A DNA stretch of 20,136 nucleotides from an uncultured Oscillospiraceae bacterium (GCA_934569215.1 CAKTKF010000003.1:1-20136), one strand, 5' to 3'; positions 6,839-15,612 are shown, numbered from the stretch's first letter. Numbers and translations are program-made. Notes: generated by a model from the sequence alone, not told the origin.

Positions 6839-9800
6839 ATGAGGAGAATTACAAAGCCGCTGTCACTGCTTCTGGCGCTGGTCATGGCAATTGGCTTGCT
6901 GCCCGTGACGGCGCTTGCGGCGGAGAGCGAAACGGCCTCGGTAACGGTCGGCACTACCGGCGGCTGGGGCGCTTTTGCGGAAACCAGCGCGTTGTCGCTC
7001 CCGTTTGGTCAAAGCGGCAACAAGGTCAAGGTCTGGACGGACAGCGTAGGCATCAACATCTCCGCAATCGCGGTCAACGGCGACACAAGACCGCTGACCG
7101 ATGCCGCGGTGGAAGTGCAGGGCGCGGACTTCAATGGAAGCGCGGTCGAAAATCTGCACAATGCTGGTTCCTACGCGGTCATTGATCTGGATGCCCTCGG
7201 CTTTGGTGACCTGAGCGGCACCCAGAGCGTTACGCTTACATATGCGACTGAAAACGACGGCTTTGAACTGCACGCCGTATCCTCCTTCGATGAAGTGCAG
7301 CAGCTCGCCGAAACCTCCGAGCCGACGACCGAACCGTCCAAAAGTGCTGACCAGGACGTGGCGGAATACGCCGGGGAGACAAGCTGTCAGAAAGTCACTG
7401 TGACCGGCATCGAGAAGACCGGCAACTGGGATGCCACCAACTCGGCCTATCAGAACTGGTTCGAGATCACGGACGTTCCGCTTGACCCCAACGGCTATAT
7501 CAAGGTCAGCGGCAATAATATTGGAATCAACATCGCCGCCGTGGAGATCGACGGCCAGAAGGTCACTGTCACGGAGATGAAGAACAGCGGCACTGTGGCG
7601 GTCAGCGGTAAGGACAGTCAGGGCGCTGATGTTAGTCTTGAGCAGAAGGGCAGCGAGTACCAGATTGCGTATCTGGACATCAACGGCGTTTCCGCGACAA
7701 TTCAGCTGAGCGCGTTCAGCGGCCTTACCGCTGGTGTTCACAACATGAAGTTCTACTATGCGATTCAGACGAACCCCGCCACCCTGATCGTAGAATCCAG
7801 CGCCGGCAATGGCGAAACGACGGTCACATACGACGGCATCACCCACGGCAACCCCGGCGGAACGGTAACGCCGCCAAGCGGCGAGGGTCATACGACGGAT
7901 GCCCGGAAGAGCATCAAGGAAAATGACCAGACGAATCCCCAAAAGGCGGTTTGGTTCTTTGACTCCCACGAGGAAGTGAAGTCCTTCAACACGAAAAACG
8001 ATACCTACGAGGACGTACTGAAAACCGGTCTGCACAGCAACGATTTGGTTATGTATGCCTCCACGGACGGTACCGTTCGCAATGAGGGAAACGGAGAGCT
8101 CTGGGTTAACTGGGAAAATCAGTACCGCGCCTCGGCACCTGAGGTGGATGAGGATCTCATGAAGGGCGGCGGCTACACCGACGGCAGCTATACGATTGTG
8201 GGCTGGGGCGGCGAATTCCATGGCAGCAGCGATCTGGCCAAGAATGCCATCCGCCTGCGGGTAAAGGACAACGGCGACGGAACGCTGGCTGATGCCCTGT
8301 CCCACCTGACGATTTATCTTGTGGAAAGCGACGGCACGGTTGAAGACAAGATCTGGATAAAAAGCGCCACCGGCAACGACACATCGGACGACAGCCTCCA
8401 CTATGTCAGCACGACCAGTGACGGCTACCACATCTTCGAGGCCAAGCTGAATGGCAGCCATAAAATTCAGGGCATCAAGCTGGCCTTTGACCGGTATTCC
8501 GATAACGACGGCTACAGGGAAGACAGCGTCACCCACCACAGCGGCACCCTAATCATTGCGAACGTGGAGATTCAGGTCAACGATGAGTGGGAGGACTTTG
8601 GCCCCTTCAATTACTACGACGATGACAGCAACTATGAGCATCCGTACAAGAGCCCTGTCATATCCGGTTCCCGGCCGTTCCTGCGCTCCAACCATTTCCA
8701 GTCGACTTTGGAGCAGGGCGCACATGAGGGCTACAATCTGGCAAACCCCCAGACGGGTTTCGACTGGCATATCTGGACAATGTCCACCTCGGACGCCAAC
8801 ATCGTAAACAACACTTATTCCAATGCGGACGCGTTGCAAATCAAGTACAGCAATACGGCTGCGCATCGCACCTATACCCATCTGGTTGGCAAAACGGAGC
8901 TGAACGGTGAGTGGCTGGTCATGACCCTGGGCGGCGAGGTGGACGCGAACACCCGGTTCCAGCTGGTCAACAGCAGCGCTCCCAGCACCACAGACCAGAA
9001 TGACATCACCGCAACCCTGAGCCTGAGCGATTTCAGAGAATCCAAGGACGACAACGGTACTGTGGTCACCGCAGACCTGTTTAGCGATAATCACTATCAC
9101 ACGATTTACTATCATATGCAGGGCGAAACCTTCAAGAGCGTTTACGTTGATTTCACAAACGTATCCGACGAGCCCGGCGACGCCTCCCGCTACATGTACG
9201 TCACGGAAATCTATCTCCTGGAACCCGCCGCGATCATCAAGAAGACGGTGGACAAGGAAGAAGCCGCGACCGGCGACGAGCTGGTCTATACGCTCACCGT
9301 GACCAATAACGATGAACAGCCCATCACCCAATTCACCGTGACGGATGTGCTGCCCGAGGGCGTGACCTTTGTCAGCAGCAATCCCGCAACGGTGCTGGGC
9401 GCGGACGCACGAACCGTCACATGGTACTATACCGGCGATGCGTTTGCAACGGGAGAGTCCAAGACCCTGACCGTTACCGTCAAGGTCGATGTCGGCTTCC
9501 AGGGAAAGCTGATCAATTTGGGTACGATCACCTCCCTGAATGGCAGAACCGTGGCCATTGGCTCTAACCATGTCGAAACGGTCGTGACCGCCAAGACACC
9601 GGAGGAATTCGTATTCTACGCCGAGGTCGGCCAGAAGACGACGCTGCCTATTGCCCTTGGTTCCACCGCAACCACGACGACTGAGACGAAAACCGTTGAT
9701 AAATATGTCACAGGTGTTTGGCTTAACCCCAATGGCGACAACTACCAAACTGCGAGCGGAACGGTCAGTCTGGCCAGCACCGGCTCTATCAAGATCACCA

Positions 9801-12199
9801 CAGAGACGGGCGGCAATATTTCCATCAGGAGCATTAAGCTCAACAGCGACAACGCTCTGTGGATCGCGAATAGGCAGACGGTAACTGCCGGCAATGTGGA
9901 GATCAACGGCCTCACCAGCGACGACTACTTCCCTTCGGCCGATGGCACGGGCCCGGGGGAGATGAAGAATCTGAAGGGCGGCTCCATTATCATCAAGGAC
10001 CTGCCCGCAGGCGATTACACGATTTCGTTTGAGTATCGCTGCTGGATGGTGCTTGCCATGAACCTGAATACGATCACGCAGGAGACGGTCACCGAACCCG
10101 GTGATCCGACCCCGGACATCGTCGCAGGTGTCCCCAAAAATTCCGGGGATAACATGATCGACGCCAACGGAATCGTCGGACAGAATTCCGGCAGCCTGTT
10201 TTACACCAGCAAGGGCGAGGGCAAGAACACCTTTGATTTGACCTACTACCCCGGCGGCGATACGACAAAGACCCAGACCACAAAGGTCACGGTGTACAAC
10301 TACAAGGTCGATAACCAGATCTACGTTCTGGACTACGGCCTGCCTGTGAACCTGACAAACGGAAACAGCGGCTTCCTCAAGGATGCCAAGCTGAGCATCG
10401 ACGGTGATAACGCCGGTTACGCCTTCGCGGGGCTTTCTGCCGGCAAGCGCAACACCGATGCCGTGGCCGACCCGGCAGATTATGTCACGTCCTACGGCGG
10501 CGCAACGGTGGAAGGCAGCAACGGTCGGGCGGACTGGAACGGTATGCCCAATATTGAAAATCTGAGCGTTACATTTACACCCACGACCTTCATGAGCAGC
10601 GTCGACATTTTCCACTACGGTGTTCAGGTGACCAAGAACGATACGGTTGCTTCCGACGCCACCAATGCCACCCCGGTCATGGAGGGACAGATCAAGGTCA
10701 TGCCCGCCAACGTGGTTTACTACGAGGATAACTTTTCCCACAGCGGCACCGACGCGGGCGGCACCAACGGCATTATCTACACCGGTGGGCAGACCGTGGG
10801 CGGCAGCGATGCCTTCCAGTGGCAGACCAACGACCAGAACAGCCCCTACGGCTACGACGAGGATGCCTATAAGGACGCTGTCGGCGACTACAGCAACGGC
10901 AACGCCCATCAGCTGGAAATTACCGCCACTGCTTCCTTTACCTTCAAGGGCACCGGCTTTGACATCATTGGCAGAACCAATGATGCAACCGGCATTCTCA
11001 GGGCTTTGATCTATGCGGTTGATGATGAAGGCAATACGACCTTCCAGAAGTTCATTATCGTCGATACATACTATGAGAACGGCGATCTGTACCAGATTCC
11101 GGTCATCAGCGTGCTGGACTTGGCATACGGCAAGTACAAGGTAGTTCTGTCCTCCATGAGAGGATATGCCGATGAGTATGCCGGGAAGACGTCTACGGTC
11201 TACATTGACGGCGTGCGCATCTACAATCCTCTGGGTGAGCAGGGCAATGAAGACTATAACAAGGGCGAGCAGGGTGCCGAGTTTGCGGAACTCAAGAGCA
11301 TGATCTTCGGCGACAACTTTGTGTACGACCGTGACAATCCGGAGAAGTCGTATTGGACGAATGATGATCCCGGGAATGTCGTGGCAACACTTGTCAAGTG
11401 CAGCCCGGTGGAAAATAAATATCTGAATGGCGCGACGTTAGTTGAGGTTTTGAAGAACCGCAACGATGACAGTGAAACCGCAGAGACGGCTCCCAGTAGC
11501 ACTTACGATTTGCTGACATACGCATTCTCCGGCCCCAACAAGGAACTGTATCTGGAAGACGGATACGGCTTCGGATTTGATGTTACGAAAACCGCGGACA
11601 CAGCGACGCTGCAGATTGGCCTAAAGCTGATTAGTAGGTCTGTCAATGCCACTGCCTACCCAAGCATCGAATATCTGGATGCAAACAATGAGTGGCAGAG
11701 AATGTTCTTCGTAAGATCTTCCACAGAGAAGTATTACAGCCTGGATGAGTATCTGGACAAGATGGATGCCGGTCTGGTGGTTCTCCGCGTGAATGACAAT
11801 AACAGCGGTGCCATCGTGTCTGTGACAAATGTCAAGTACAAAAATTACACATTCCAGACGCTTACAACAGAGGAAGACAACGAAGTGACGCTTGAGCTAA
11901 AGACAGAAGCCATCACGGTCAAGTCTGGCTATGATAATAAGAAGGCCACGTTCAAAACCGGTTCTGTCACAATGAACGTTGTGACAAAGACGGATATCCG
12001 GGAGGTATTTGTCTATACGGATGACGGCGGAACGGATAAGGTGACGCTGCTCAGCATGACCTATAAGGACAGCGGTGAGGGCGACAGCGTCGAGCGCAAA
12101 TGGACGGTCAAATTCAAAGCGACGGAGAAGCTCCCCAATTACTGGCTGCAGATCGTCGATGAATACGGCAATGTTTCTAACCTTGCCGCCGCGAAGTGA
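6839..12199 (+). CDS. Giant secreted modular surface protein with a DUF11 domain
   Basis: 1786 aa from the ATG at 6839, chosen because AGGAGG lies 9 nt upstream and a signal peptide starts there (MRRITK, hydrophobic core, ALAAE; cut near residue 28). An in-frame GTG at 6710 would add 43 non-signal residues and has no good ribosome site. Modules: two related beta modules (about 34-140 and 183-313) sharing a 'GINIxA' core; a large beta-rich region (330-790); a DUF11 repeat (about 796-915, 'TGDELVYTLTVTNND', 'VTDVLPEGVTF'); a third beta module (about 951-1085); a segment with 'YVLDYGLPV' (about 1161); a jelly-roll-like carbohydrate-binding-type region (about 1291-1466, 'FTFKGTGFDIIGRT'); and a C-terminal beta domain ending ASN-LAAAK. 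No sortase or SLH motif. Likely a carbohydrate-binding or adhesive surface protein. It is the first gene of the run with the precursor-like peptide. Confidence 0.85.
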   Translation: MRRITKPLSLLLALVMAIGLLPVTALAAESETASVTVGTTGGWGAFAETSALSLPFGQSGNKVKVWTDSVGINISAIAVNGDTRPLTDAAVEVQGADFNGSAVENLHNAGSYAVIDLDALGFGDLSGTQSVTLTYATENDGFELHAVSSFDEVQQLAETSEPTTEPSKSADQDVAEYAGETSCQKVTVTGIEKTGNWDATNSAYQNWFEITDVPLDPNGYIKVSGNNIGINIAAVEIDGQKVTVTEMKNSGTVAVSGKDSQGADVSLEQKGSEYQIAYLDINGVSATIQLSAFSGLTAGVHNMKFYYAIQTNPATLIVESSAGNGETTVTYDGITHGNPGGTVTPPSGEGHTTDARKSIKENDQTNPQKAVWFFDSHEEVKSFNTKNDTYEDVLKTGLHSNDLVMYASTDGTVRNEGNGELWVNWENQYRASAPEVDEDLMKGGGYTDGSYTIVGWGGEFHGSSDLAKNAIRLRVKDNGDGTLADALSHLTIYLVESDGTVEDKIWIKSATGNDTSDDSLHYVSTTSDGYHIFEAKLNGSHKIQGIKLAFDRYSDNDGYREDSVTHHSGTLIIANVEIQVNDEWEDFGPFNYYDDDSNYEHPYKSPVISGSRPFLRSNHFQSTLEQGAHEGYNLANPQTGFDWHIWTMSTSDANIVNNTYSNADALQIKYSNTAAHRTYTHLVGKTELNGEWLVMTLGGEVDANTRFQLVNSSAPSTTDQNDITATLSLSDFRESKDDNGTVVTADLFSDNHYHTIYYHMQGETFKSVYVDFTNVSDEPGDASRYMYVTEIYLLEPAAIIKKTVDKEEAATGDELVYTLTVTNNDEQPITQFTVTDVLPEGVTFVSSNPATVLGADARTVTWYYTGDAFATGESKTLTVTVKVDVGFQGKLINLGTITSLNGRTVAIGSNHVETVVTAKTPEEFVFYAEVGQKTTLPIALGSTATTTTETKTVDKYVTGVWLNPNGDNYQTASGTVSLASTGSIKITTETGGNISIRSIKLNSDNALWIANRQTVTAGNVEINGLTSDDYFPSADGTGPGEMKNLKGGSIIIKDLPAGDYTISFEYRCWMVLAMNLNTITQETVTEPGDPTPDIVAGVPKNSGDNMIDANGIVGQNSGSLFYTSKGEGKNTFDLTYYPGGDTTKTQTTKVTVYNYKVDNQIYVLDYGLPVNLTNGNSGFLKDAKLSIDGDNAGYAFAGLSAGKRNTDAVADPADYVTSYGGATVEGSNGRADWNGMPNIENLSVTFTPTTFMSSVDIFHYGVQVTKNDTVASDATNATPVMEGQIKVMPANVVYYEDNFSHSGTDAGGTNGIIYTGGQTVGGSDAFQWQTNDQNSPYGYDEDAYKDAVGDYSNGNAHQLEITATASFTFKGTGFDIIGRTNDATGILRALIYAVDDEGNTTFQKFIIVDTYYENGDLYQIPVISVLDLAYGKYKVVLSSMRGYADEYAGKTSTVYIDGVRIYNPLGEQGNEDYNKGEQGAEFAELKSMIFGDNFVYDRDNPEKSYWTNDDPGNVVATLVKCSPVENKYLNGATLVEVLKNRNDDSETAETAPSSTYDLLTYAFSGPNKELYLEDGYGFGFDVTKTADTATLQIGLKLISRSVNATAYPSIEYLDANNEWQRMFFVRSSTEKYYSLDEYLDKMDAGLVVLRVNDNNSGAIVSVTNVKYKNYTFQTLTTEEDNEVTLELKTEAITVKSGYDNKKATFKTGSVTMNVVTKTDIREVFVYTDDGGTDKVTLLSMTYKDSGEGDSVERKWTVKFKATEKLPNYWLQIVDEYGNVSNLAAAK

Positions 12200-12213
12200 G
12201 AGGTGGTGCAGCA

Positions 12214-12438
12214 ATGAAAAAAGTATATCAGAAACCTGAGATCGAATTCGAGAATTTCCGACTTGACGTGGAAATTGCTTCCCGAAATCCGGTTTATGAC
12301 GCTGCTGTGCAGACATTCATAGACATTTACGAGCGCGAACCCAGCAGCGAAGCCGAATTCCAGGAATTTATCAAACAGCATAGCGCGCTGGACCCCAACG
12401 ACGGCTGGTGCTACTTTACCGCCTACGTTCCCTCCTAA
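12214..12438 (+). CDS. 74-aa candidate RiPP precursor peptide
   Basis: The ATG at 12214 follows AGAGGTGG by about 8 nt and lies 14 nt after the giant protein's stop. An upstream in-frame ATG at 12196 overlaps that stop and adds only MRGGAA, so 12214 is preferred. The peptide starts MKKVYQKPEIEFENF, the basic-aromatic 'KKxYxKPE' opening common to small Firmicutes leader-like peptides. It continues with an acidic helical middle and ends in a short aromatic tail with a single Cys and a C-terminal Ser (D63-G-W65-C66-Y-F-T-A-Y71-V-P-S74). There is no signal peptide or membrane segment. The next gene is a kinase/radical SAM fusion maturase, which is the main reason to call it a precursor. Alternative: a small regulatory or chaperone-like protein. 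The family is not one I recognise by name. Confidence 0.72.
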   Translation: MKKVYQKPEIEFENFRLDVEIASRNPVYDAAVQTFIDIYEREPSSEAEFQEFIKQHSALDPNDGWCYFTAYVPS

Positions 12439-12454
12439 TCGCTAACCACCCAAA

Positions 12455-12482
12455 CCCCTTCCGGGGTAAAACCCGGAAGGGG
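12455..12482 (+). terminator. Perfect 11-bp hairpin between precursor and maturase (attenuator-like)
   Basis: CCCCTTCCGGG at 12455-12465 pairs exactly with CCCGGAAGGGG at 12472-12482 around GTAAAA. No strong T tract follows, so read-through is likely. The right arm holds the only purine-rich, Shine-Dalgarno-like sequence (GGAAGGGG) upstream of the maturase ATG at 12499. It could lower maturase output relative to the peptide. Confidence 0.75.
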
Positions 12483-12498
12483 CTGTTCCACTTACATT

Positions 12499-14484
12499 AT
12501 GAAATTATTCTACGAAATTTGCGGAATTCCTATGGAGGTTTCCCTGTGCGACGGCCTGCGAGTTCCGCCGTATATGGACGCTTTTCTGGTTCCCGCGCCC
12601 CGGACGGTCGCTGTCCGCTACCGGGTCGAGACCTACGATACCCCGCCGGAGATCCGGGACGGGTTCCTTTGCCGGGTCTCCTCCATTGATTTTTACGGCG
12701 CGTATCCCAGATATACCATGGTCTGCAAGTACCTGCTGGACTCCCGGGAGGATGCGTGCTACCTGTTCCTGGATCTGGCGGAGAGAACGGGGCGCATTCT
12801 GGTGCCGACCCCCGAAAAGGGAGCGGGTGTGCTGAATCTGGCGCCGCTGCTGGGGATCGAGCTGCTGCTGGCGGATTTTGGAAAAATCCTCATGCACGGC
12901 TCCATCGTCCGATATCATGACCGCGCCATCCTGTTTACCGGGCAGTCTGGGGCGGGAAAGTCCACCCAGGCAAGGCTCTGGGAGCAGTATCGCGGTTCGG
13001 ATACCCTGAACGGCGACCGGGTGGTGCTGGGGACGGAGCAGCCGATTCTGGCCTATGGTTCGCCATTTGCCGGAAGCTCCGATATTTACCACAATGAATC
13101 CTGCCCCGTGGCGGCGATCATTCTGCTGAAGCAGGACGCCCAAAACAGCATCCGGGAGATTCGCGGCCGGGAGAAGCTCACCGCCATGTACCCCCGCTTT
13201 CTGCTGACCCAATGGGAGCCACAGCTGCTGCAAAAGCAGCTGCCCCTGTTCGAGCGGGTCATTCAGGAAATTCCCATATACTGCCTCGCCTGCCGCCCCG
13301 ACGAGGGCGCGGTGGCGCTGGCGGAGAAAACCGTATTCGGATCAATGGAGTTCGCTATGGACAACGCAGGGATATCCTCCCCCTCGGTGCGCAGACGACT
13401 GTTTCAGAAGGCGGCGCGGCTGCACTGCCCCATCAACGGTACCTTCGAGCTGACGCCCCGGTGCAATATGGATTGCCGCATGTGCTACATCCGCATGTCC
13501 GAGTCGGAAATGCGCGAGCGCGGGCGGCTTCGCACGGCGGCGGAGTGGATCGAGATGGGCAGAATTTGCCGGGACAACGGGATGCTATTTCTCCTTCTGA
13601 CAGGGGGCGAGCCCTTTTTCCGGCCGGATTTCCGGGAAATATACACCGCCCTGGCGCAAATGGGGCTGGTGATCTCCATCAACTCCAACGCAACGTTGAT
13701 CGACGCCGGGACGGTGGACTGGCTGCGCCGGTGTCCGCCTACGGCGGTCAATGTCACCCTGTATGGCAGCAGCAATGAGACATATGCCCGGCTGTGCCGG
13801 AATCCGAAGGGCTACGACCAGGCAACACAGGCTATCGACCGCCTGTTGGACGCGGACATTCCCGTGAATCTGAACACCAGCTTCACGCCGCTGAACGTGG
13901 CGGATATGGAGGAAATTTACGCCTTTGCCAAGTCCCGGAACTTAACTGTCCGCAACACCGGCTACATGTTCCCTCCCGTGCGCAGCGCAAAGTGCGGCGG
14001 GACGGAGGACGGTGCGGCGCGGTTTTCACCCCAGGATGCGGGCGCGGCGCTGTACCGCAGCCGCCGCTGTCAGATGGACGACGAAAGCTTCTCCCTCTTT
14101 CTGGCGCGTATGCGATTGGGGAAACCGGCGGAAGAAGATGCGGAAGACTGCACCCGCACCCCGGACGAACACATGGGCTGCATGGCGGGGCGCTCCTCCT
14201 TCTGCATCACCTGGGACGGGCGGATGACCCCCTGCGGCATGATGAACGCCCCGGCGGCGCGTCCCTTCGAGGACGGCTTCGGGGAGAGCTGGAAGACCGT
14301 TTGCCAGGAAACGGAGCGAATTTTGCTTCCCGTGGCCTGCACCGGGTGCAAAAAGCGCCACGCCTGTACGGTCTGCGGCGCGCTGACCATGGCGGAGGGG
14401 CAGGGGGACTCCACGAAAAAGCCCGAGTACCTCTGCCAAATGACGGACACATTCCTGAGCCTGTGCGGCAGGACTGGAAAATAG
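12499..14484 (+). CDS. HPr-kinase-like domain fused to a radical SAM/SPASM maturase
   Basis: 661 aa. Residues about 1-290 resemble the HprK-related kinases of peptide-modification cassettes (ScmC-type; lasso-peptide kinases). Features are 'HGSIVRYHDRAILF' leading into the Walker A loop GQSGAGKST at 148-156, then 'LNGDRVVL' and 'YGSPFAGSSDI'. Residues about 310-660 are a radical SAM domain with C322-xxx-C326-xx-C329 (CNMDCRMC) and 'LLLTGGEPFFRPDF'. A SPASM region has C561/C569/C579, then C614-xx-C617-x5-C623-xx-C626 and C646, enough for auxiliary iron-sulfur clusters. All key residues are present. It probably acts in the cytosol on the adjacent 74-aa peptide. The start at 12499 lacks a well-placed ribosome site; ATGs at 12532 and 12571 are no better. 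No PqqD-like domain is obvious. The domain calls are strong; the joint substrate is inferred. Confidence 0.88.
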   Translation: MKLFYEICGIPMEVSLCDGLRVPPYMDAFLVPAPRTVAVRYRVETYDTPPEIRDGFLCRVSSIDFYGAYPRYTMVCKYLLDSREDACYLFLDLAERTGRILVPTPEKGAGVLNLAPLLGIELLLADFGKILMHGSIVRYHDRAILFTGQSGAGKSTQARLWEQYRGSDTLNGDRVVLGTEQPILAYGSPFAGSSDIYHNESCPVAAIILLKQDAQNSIREIRGREKLTAMYPRFLLTQWEPQLLQKQLPLFERVIQEIPIYCLACRPDEGAVALAEKTVFGSMEFAMDNAGISSPSVRRRLFQKAARLHCPINGTFELTPRCNMDCRMCYIRMSESEMRERGRLRTAAEWIEMGRICRDNGMLFLLLTGGEPFFRPDFREIYTALAQMGLVISINSNATLIDAGTVDWLRRCPPTAVNVTLYGSSNETYARLCRNPKGYDQATQAIDRLLDADIPVNLNTSFTPLNVADMEEIYAFAKSRNLTVRNTGYMFPPVRSAKCGGTEDGAARFSPQDAGAALYRSRRCQMDDESFSLFLARMRLGKPAEEDAEDCTRTPDEHMGCMAGRSSFCITWDGRMTPCGMMNAPAARPFEDGFGESWKTVCQETERILLPVACTGCKKRHACTVCGALTMAEGQGDSTKKPEYLCQMTDTFLSLCGRTGK

Positions 14485-14495
14485 GGGATGAAGCT

Positions 14496-15527
14496 ATGAA
14501 CAAAAAGAAAAAATCCATCATCATAACGGTCGTCATTTGCCTGGCGGCGCTGGCGATCGTCGGGATCCTCGTGTTTCCGAAGACCTCCCGGCCGGAAGAA
14601 ACCGCAGAGCCGACCGCGCTTGAGACAACAGCCCCCACAGCCACGGAGGAACCGCCCACGGAAGCCGAGACCACGGCGCCCACGGAGAAGGGCTACCATG
14701 AGGTGCAGCCGGGGGAGGACATCAGCAGCACGGTGGTGGACGTAAAGCGGTCGCCGGAGTACGTGGAGCCGGGTCGCGGCGCGCTGGATCTGGATAAAAT
14801 TCAGGGTCTGACCCCTTCTGGTTCCCATAGCGGCGGAAGCGGCTCGGGAACGCAGGGCGGCGGAAATCAATCCGATACTCCCTCCGGCTCCCAGAGCGGC
14901 GGAGACAAATCCGATACACCCTCGGAACCCCAGGGCAGCGAAACGGAACCTGCCTCCACGCCCAAGGGGACGGTTTTGTCTGACCCGAGTCTGACCGCAG
15001 AAGTCATAGCAAAGTACGCCGGAAGTTTCGTGGAGGACGGCACCAACACCGCCACGGCGGATGTGACGGCCATGGTCATCACCAACAATTCCGAGCAGAT
15101 GCTGCAAATCGGCGTGGTGGAATTCCAGGTGAACGGGTCGGAAACGGCGGAATTTACCGTGACCAACCTGCCCGCCGGGGCGTCCGCGCTGGTGATGGAA
15201 AACAGCCGCCGCACGTTCCACAGCGGAGACGATTTCTCCTACGGCAAGGTGGCCTCCAGCTATATCGACATGCCGTCGTTGGAAAGCGACAAGTTTGACA
15301 TCCTGGAGGGAGACGGCAAGCTGACGCTGGTGAACAAGACCGGCGAAAGCTACGGCAAGGTGTACGTCTACTATAAATACGTGCAGCTGGGAGGCGCGTA
15401 TCTGGGCGGCATCACCTACCGGGTACCCTTTGAAAACGTGCCTGCCAACGGCCAGGTGGAGAGCCTGGCGGGGCATTTCCGCCCCGACGGCAGCAAGATC
15501 GTCGGCGTAGTTATCATGCCGGAATGA
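14496..15527 (+). CDS. Single-pass membrane protein with extracellular linker and beta domain
   Basis: 343 aa from the ATG at 14496, with GGGGA about 8 nt upstream and 11 nt after the maturase stop, so translationally linked to it. The N-terminus is MNKKKK followed by a hydrophobic segment (about 7-27), a signal-anchor or uncleaved signal. A Thr/Glu/Pro/Ala linker (about 30-70) and a Gly/Ser-rich region (about 110-160) follow, the latter with two imperfect copies of a 'SDTPSxxQxG' repeat. The C-terminal 170 residues form a beta-rich domain ('DVTAMVITNNSEQMLQIGVV', 'GEIxYRVPFENVPANG'-like end). No catalytic motif is recognised. Context suggests a surface partner, receptor or display scaffold for the peptide system. 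The reading frame stays open upstream to 13794, but that part lies antiphase inside the maturase gene. Confidence 0.82.
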   Translation: MNKKKKSIIITVVICLAALAIVGILVFPKTSRPEETAEPTALETTAPTATEEPPTEAETTAPTEKGYHEVQPGEDISSTVVDVKRSPEYVEPGRGALDLDKIQGLTPSGSHSGGSGSGTQGGGNQSDTPSGSQSGGDKSDTPSEPQGSETEPASTPKGTVLSDPSLTAEVIAKYAGSFVEDGTNTATADVTAMVITNNSEQMLQIGVVEFQVNGSETAEFTVTNLPAGASALVMENSRRTFHSGDDFSYGKVASSYIDMPSLESDKFDILEGDGKLTLVNKTGESYGKVYVYYKYVQLGGAYLGGITYRVPFENVPANGQVESLAGHFRPDGSKIVGVVIMPE

Positions 15528-15542
15528 CATGCAGAACATAAG

Positions 15543-15586
15543 AAACAGCGGTATCCGTGAAGAATCGGATGCCGCTGTTTTCTGTC
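15543..15586 (+). terminator. Rho-independent terminator of the plus-strand operon
   Basis: A 15-bp stem pairs AAACAGCGGTATCCG (15543-15557) with CGGATGCCGCTGTTT (15566-15580), with one T-G pair, an 8-nt loop and a following TTTTCTGTCT-type tract. It starts 16 nt after the stop at 15527. Confidence 0.9.
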
Positions 15587-15612
15587 TAAGGGTGACTTTT
15601 TGTCGGAAATGT

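Noticed and set aside
6863..10909. Two long minus-strand open frames (558 and 786 codons) opposite the giant surface protein gene
   Set aside because: Their translations have no recognisable domains and mirror the codon bias of the real gene. They lack ribosome sites.
13794..14495. Extension of the membrane protein frame back through the maturase gene
   Set aside because: The extra residues are an off-frame shadow of the maturase. The ATG at 14496 has a ribosome site and begins a signal-anchor.
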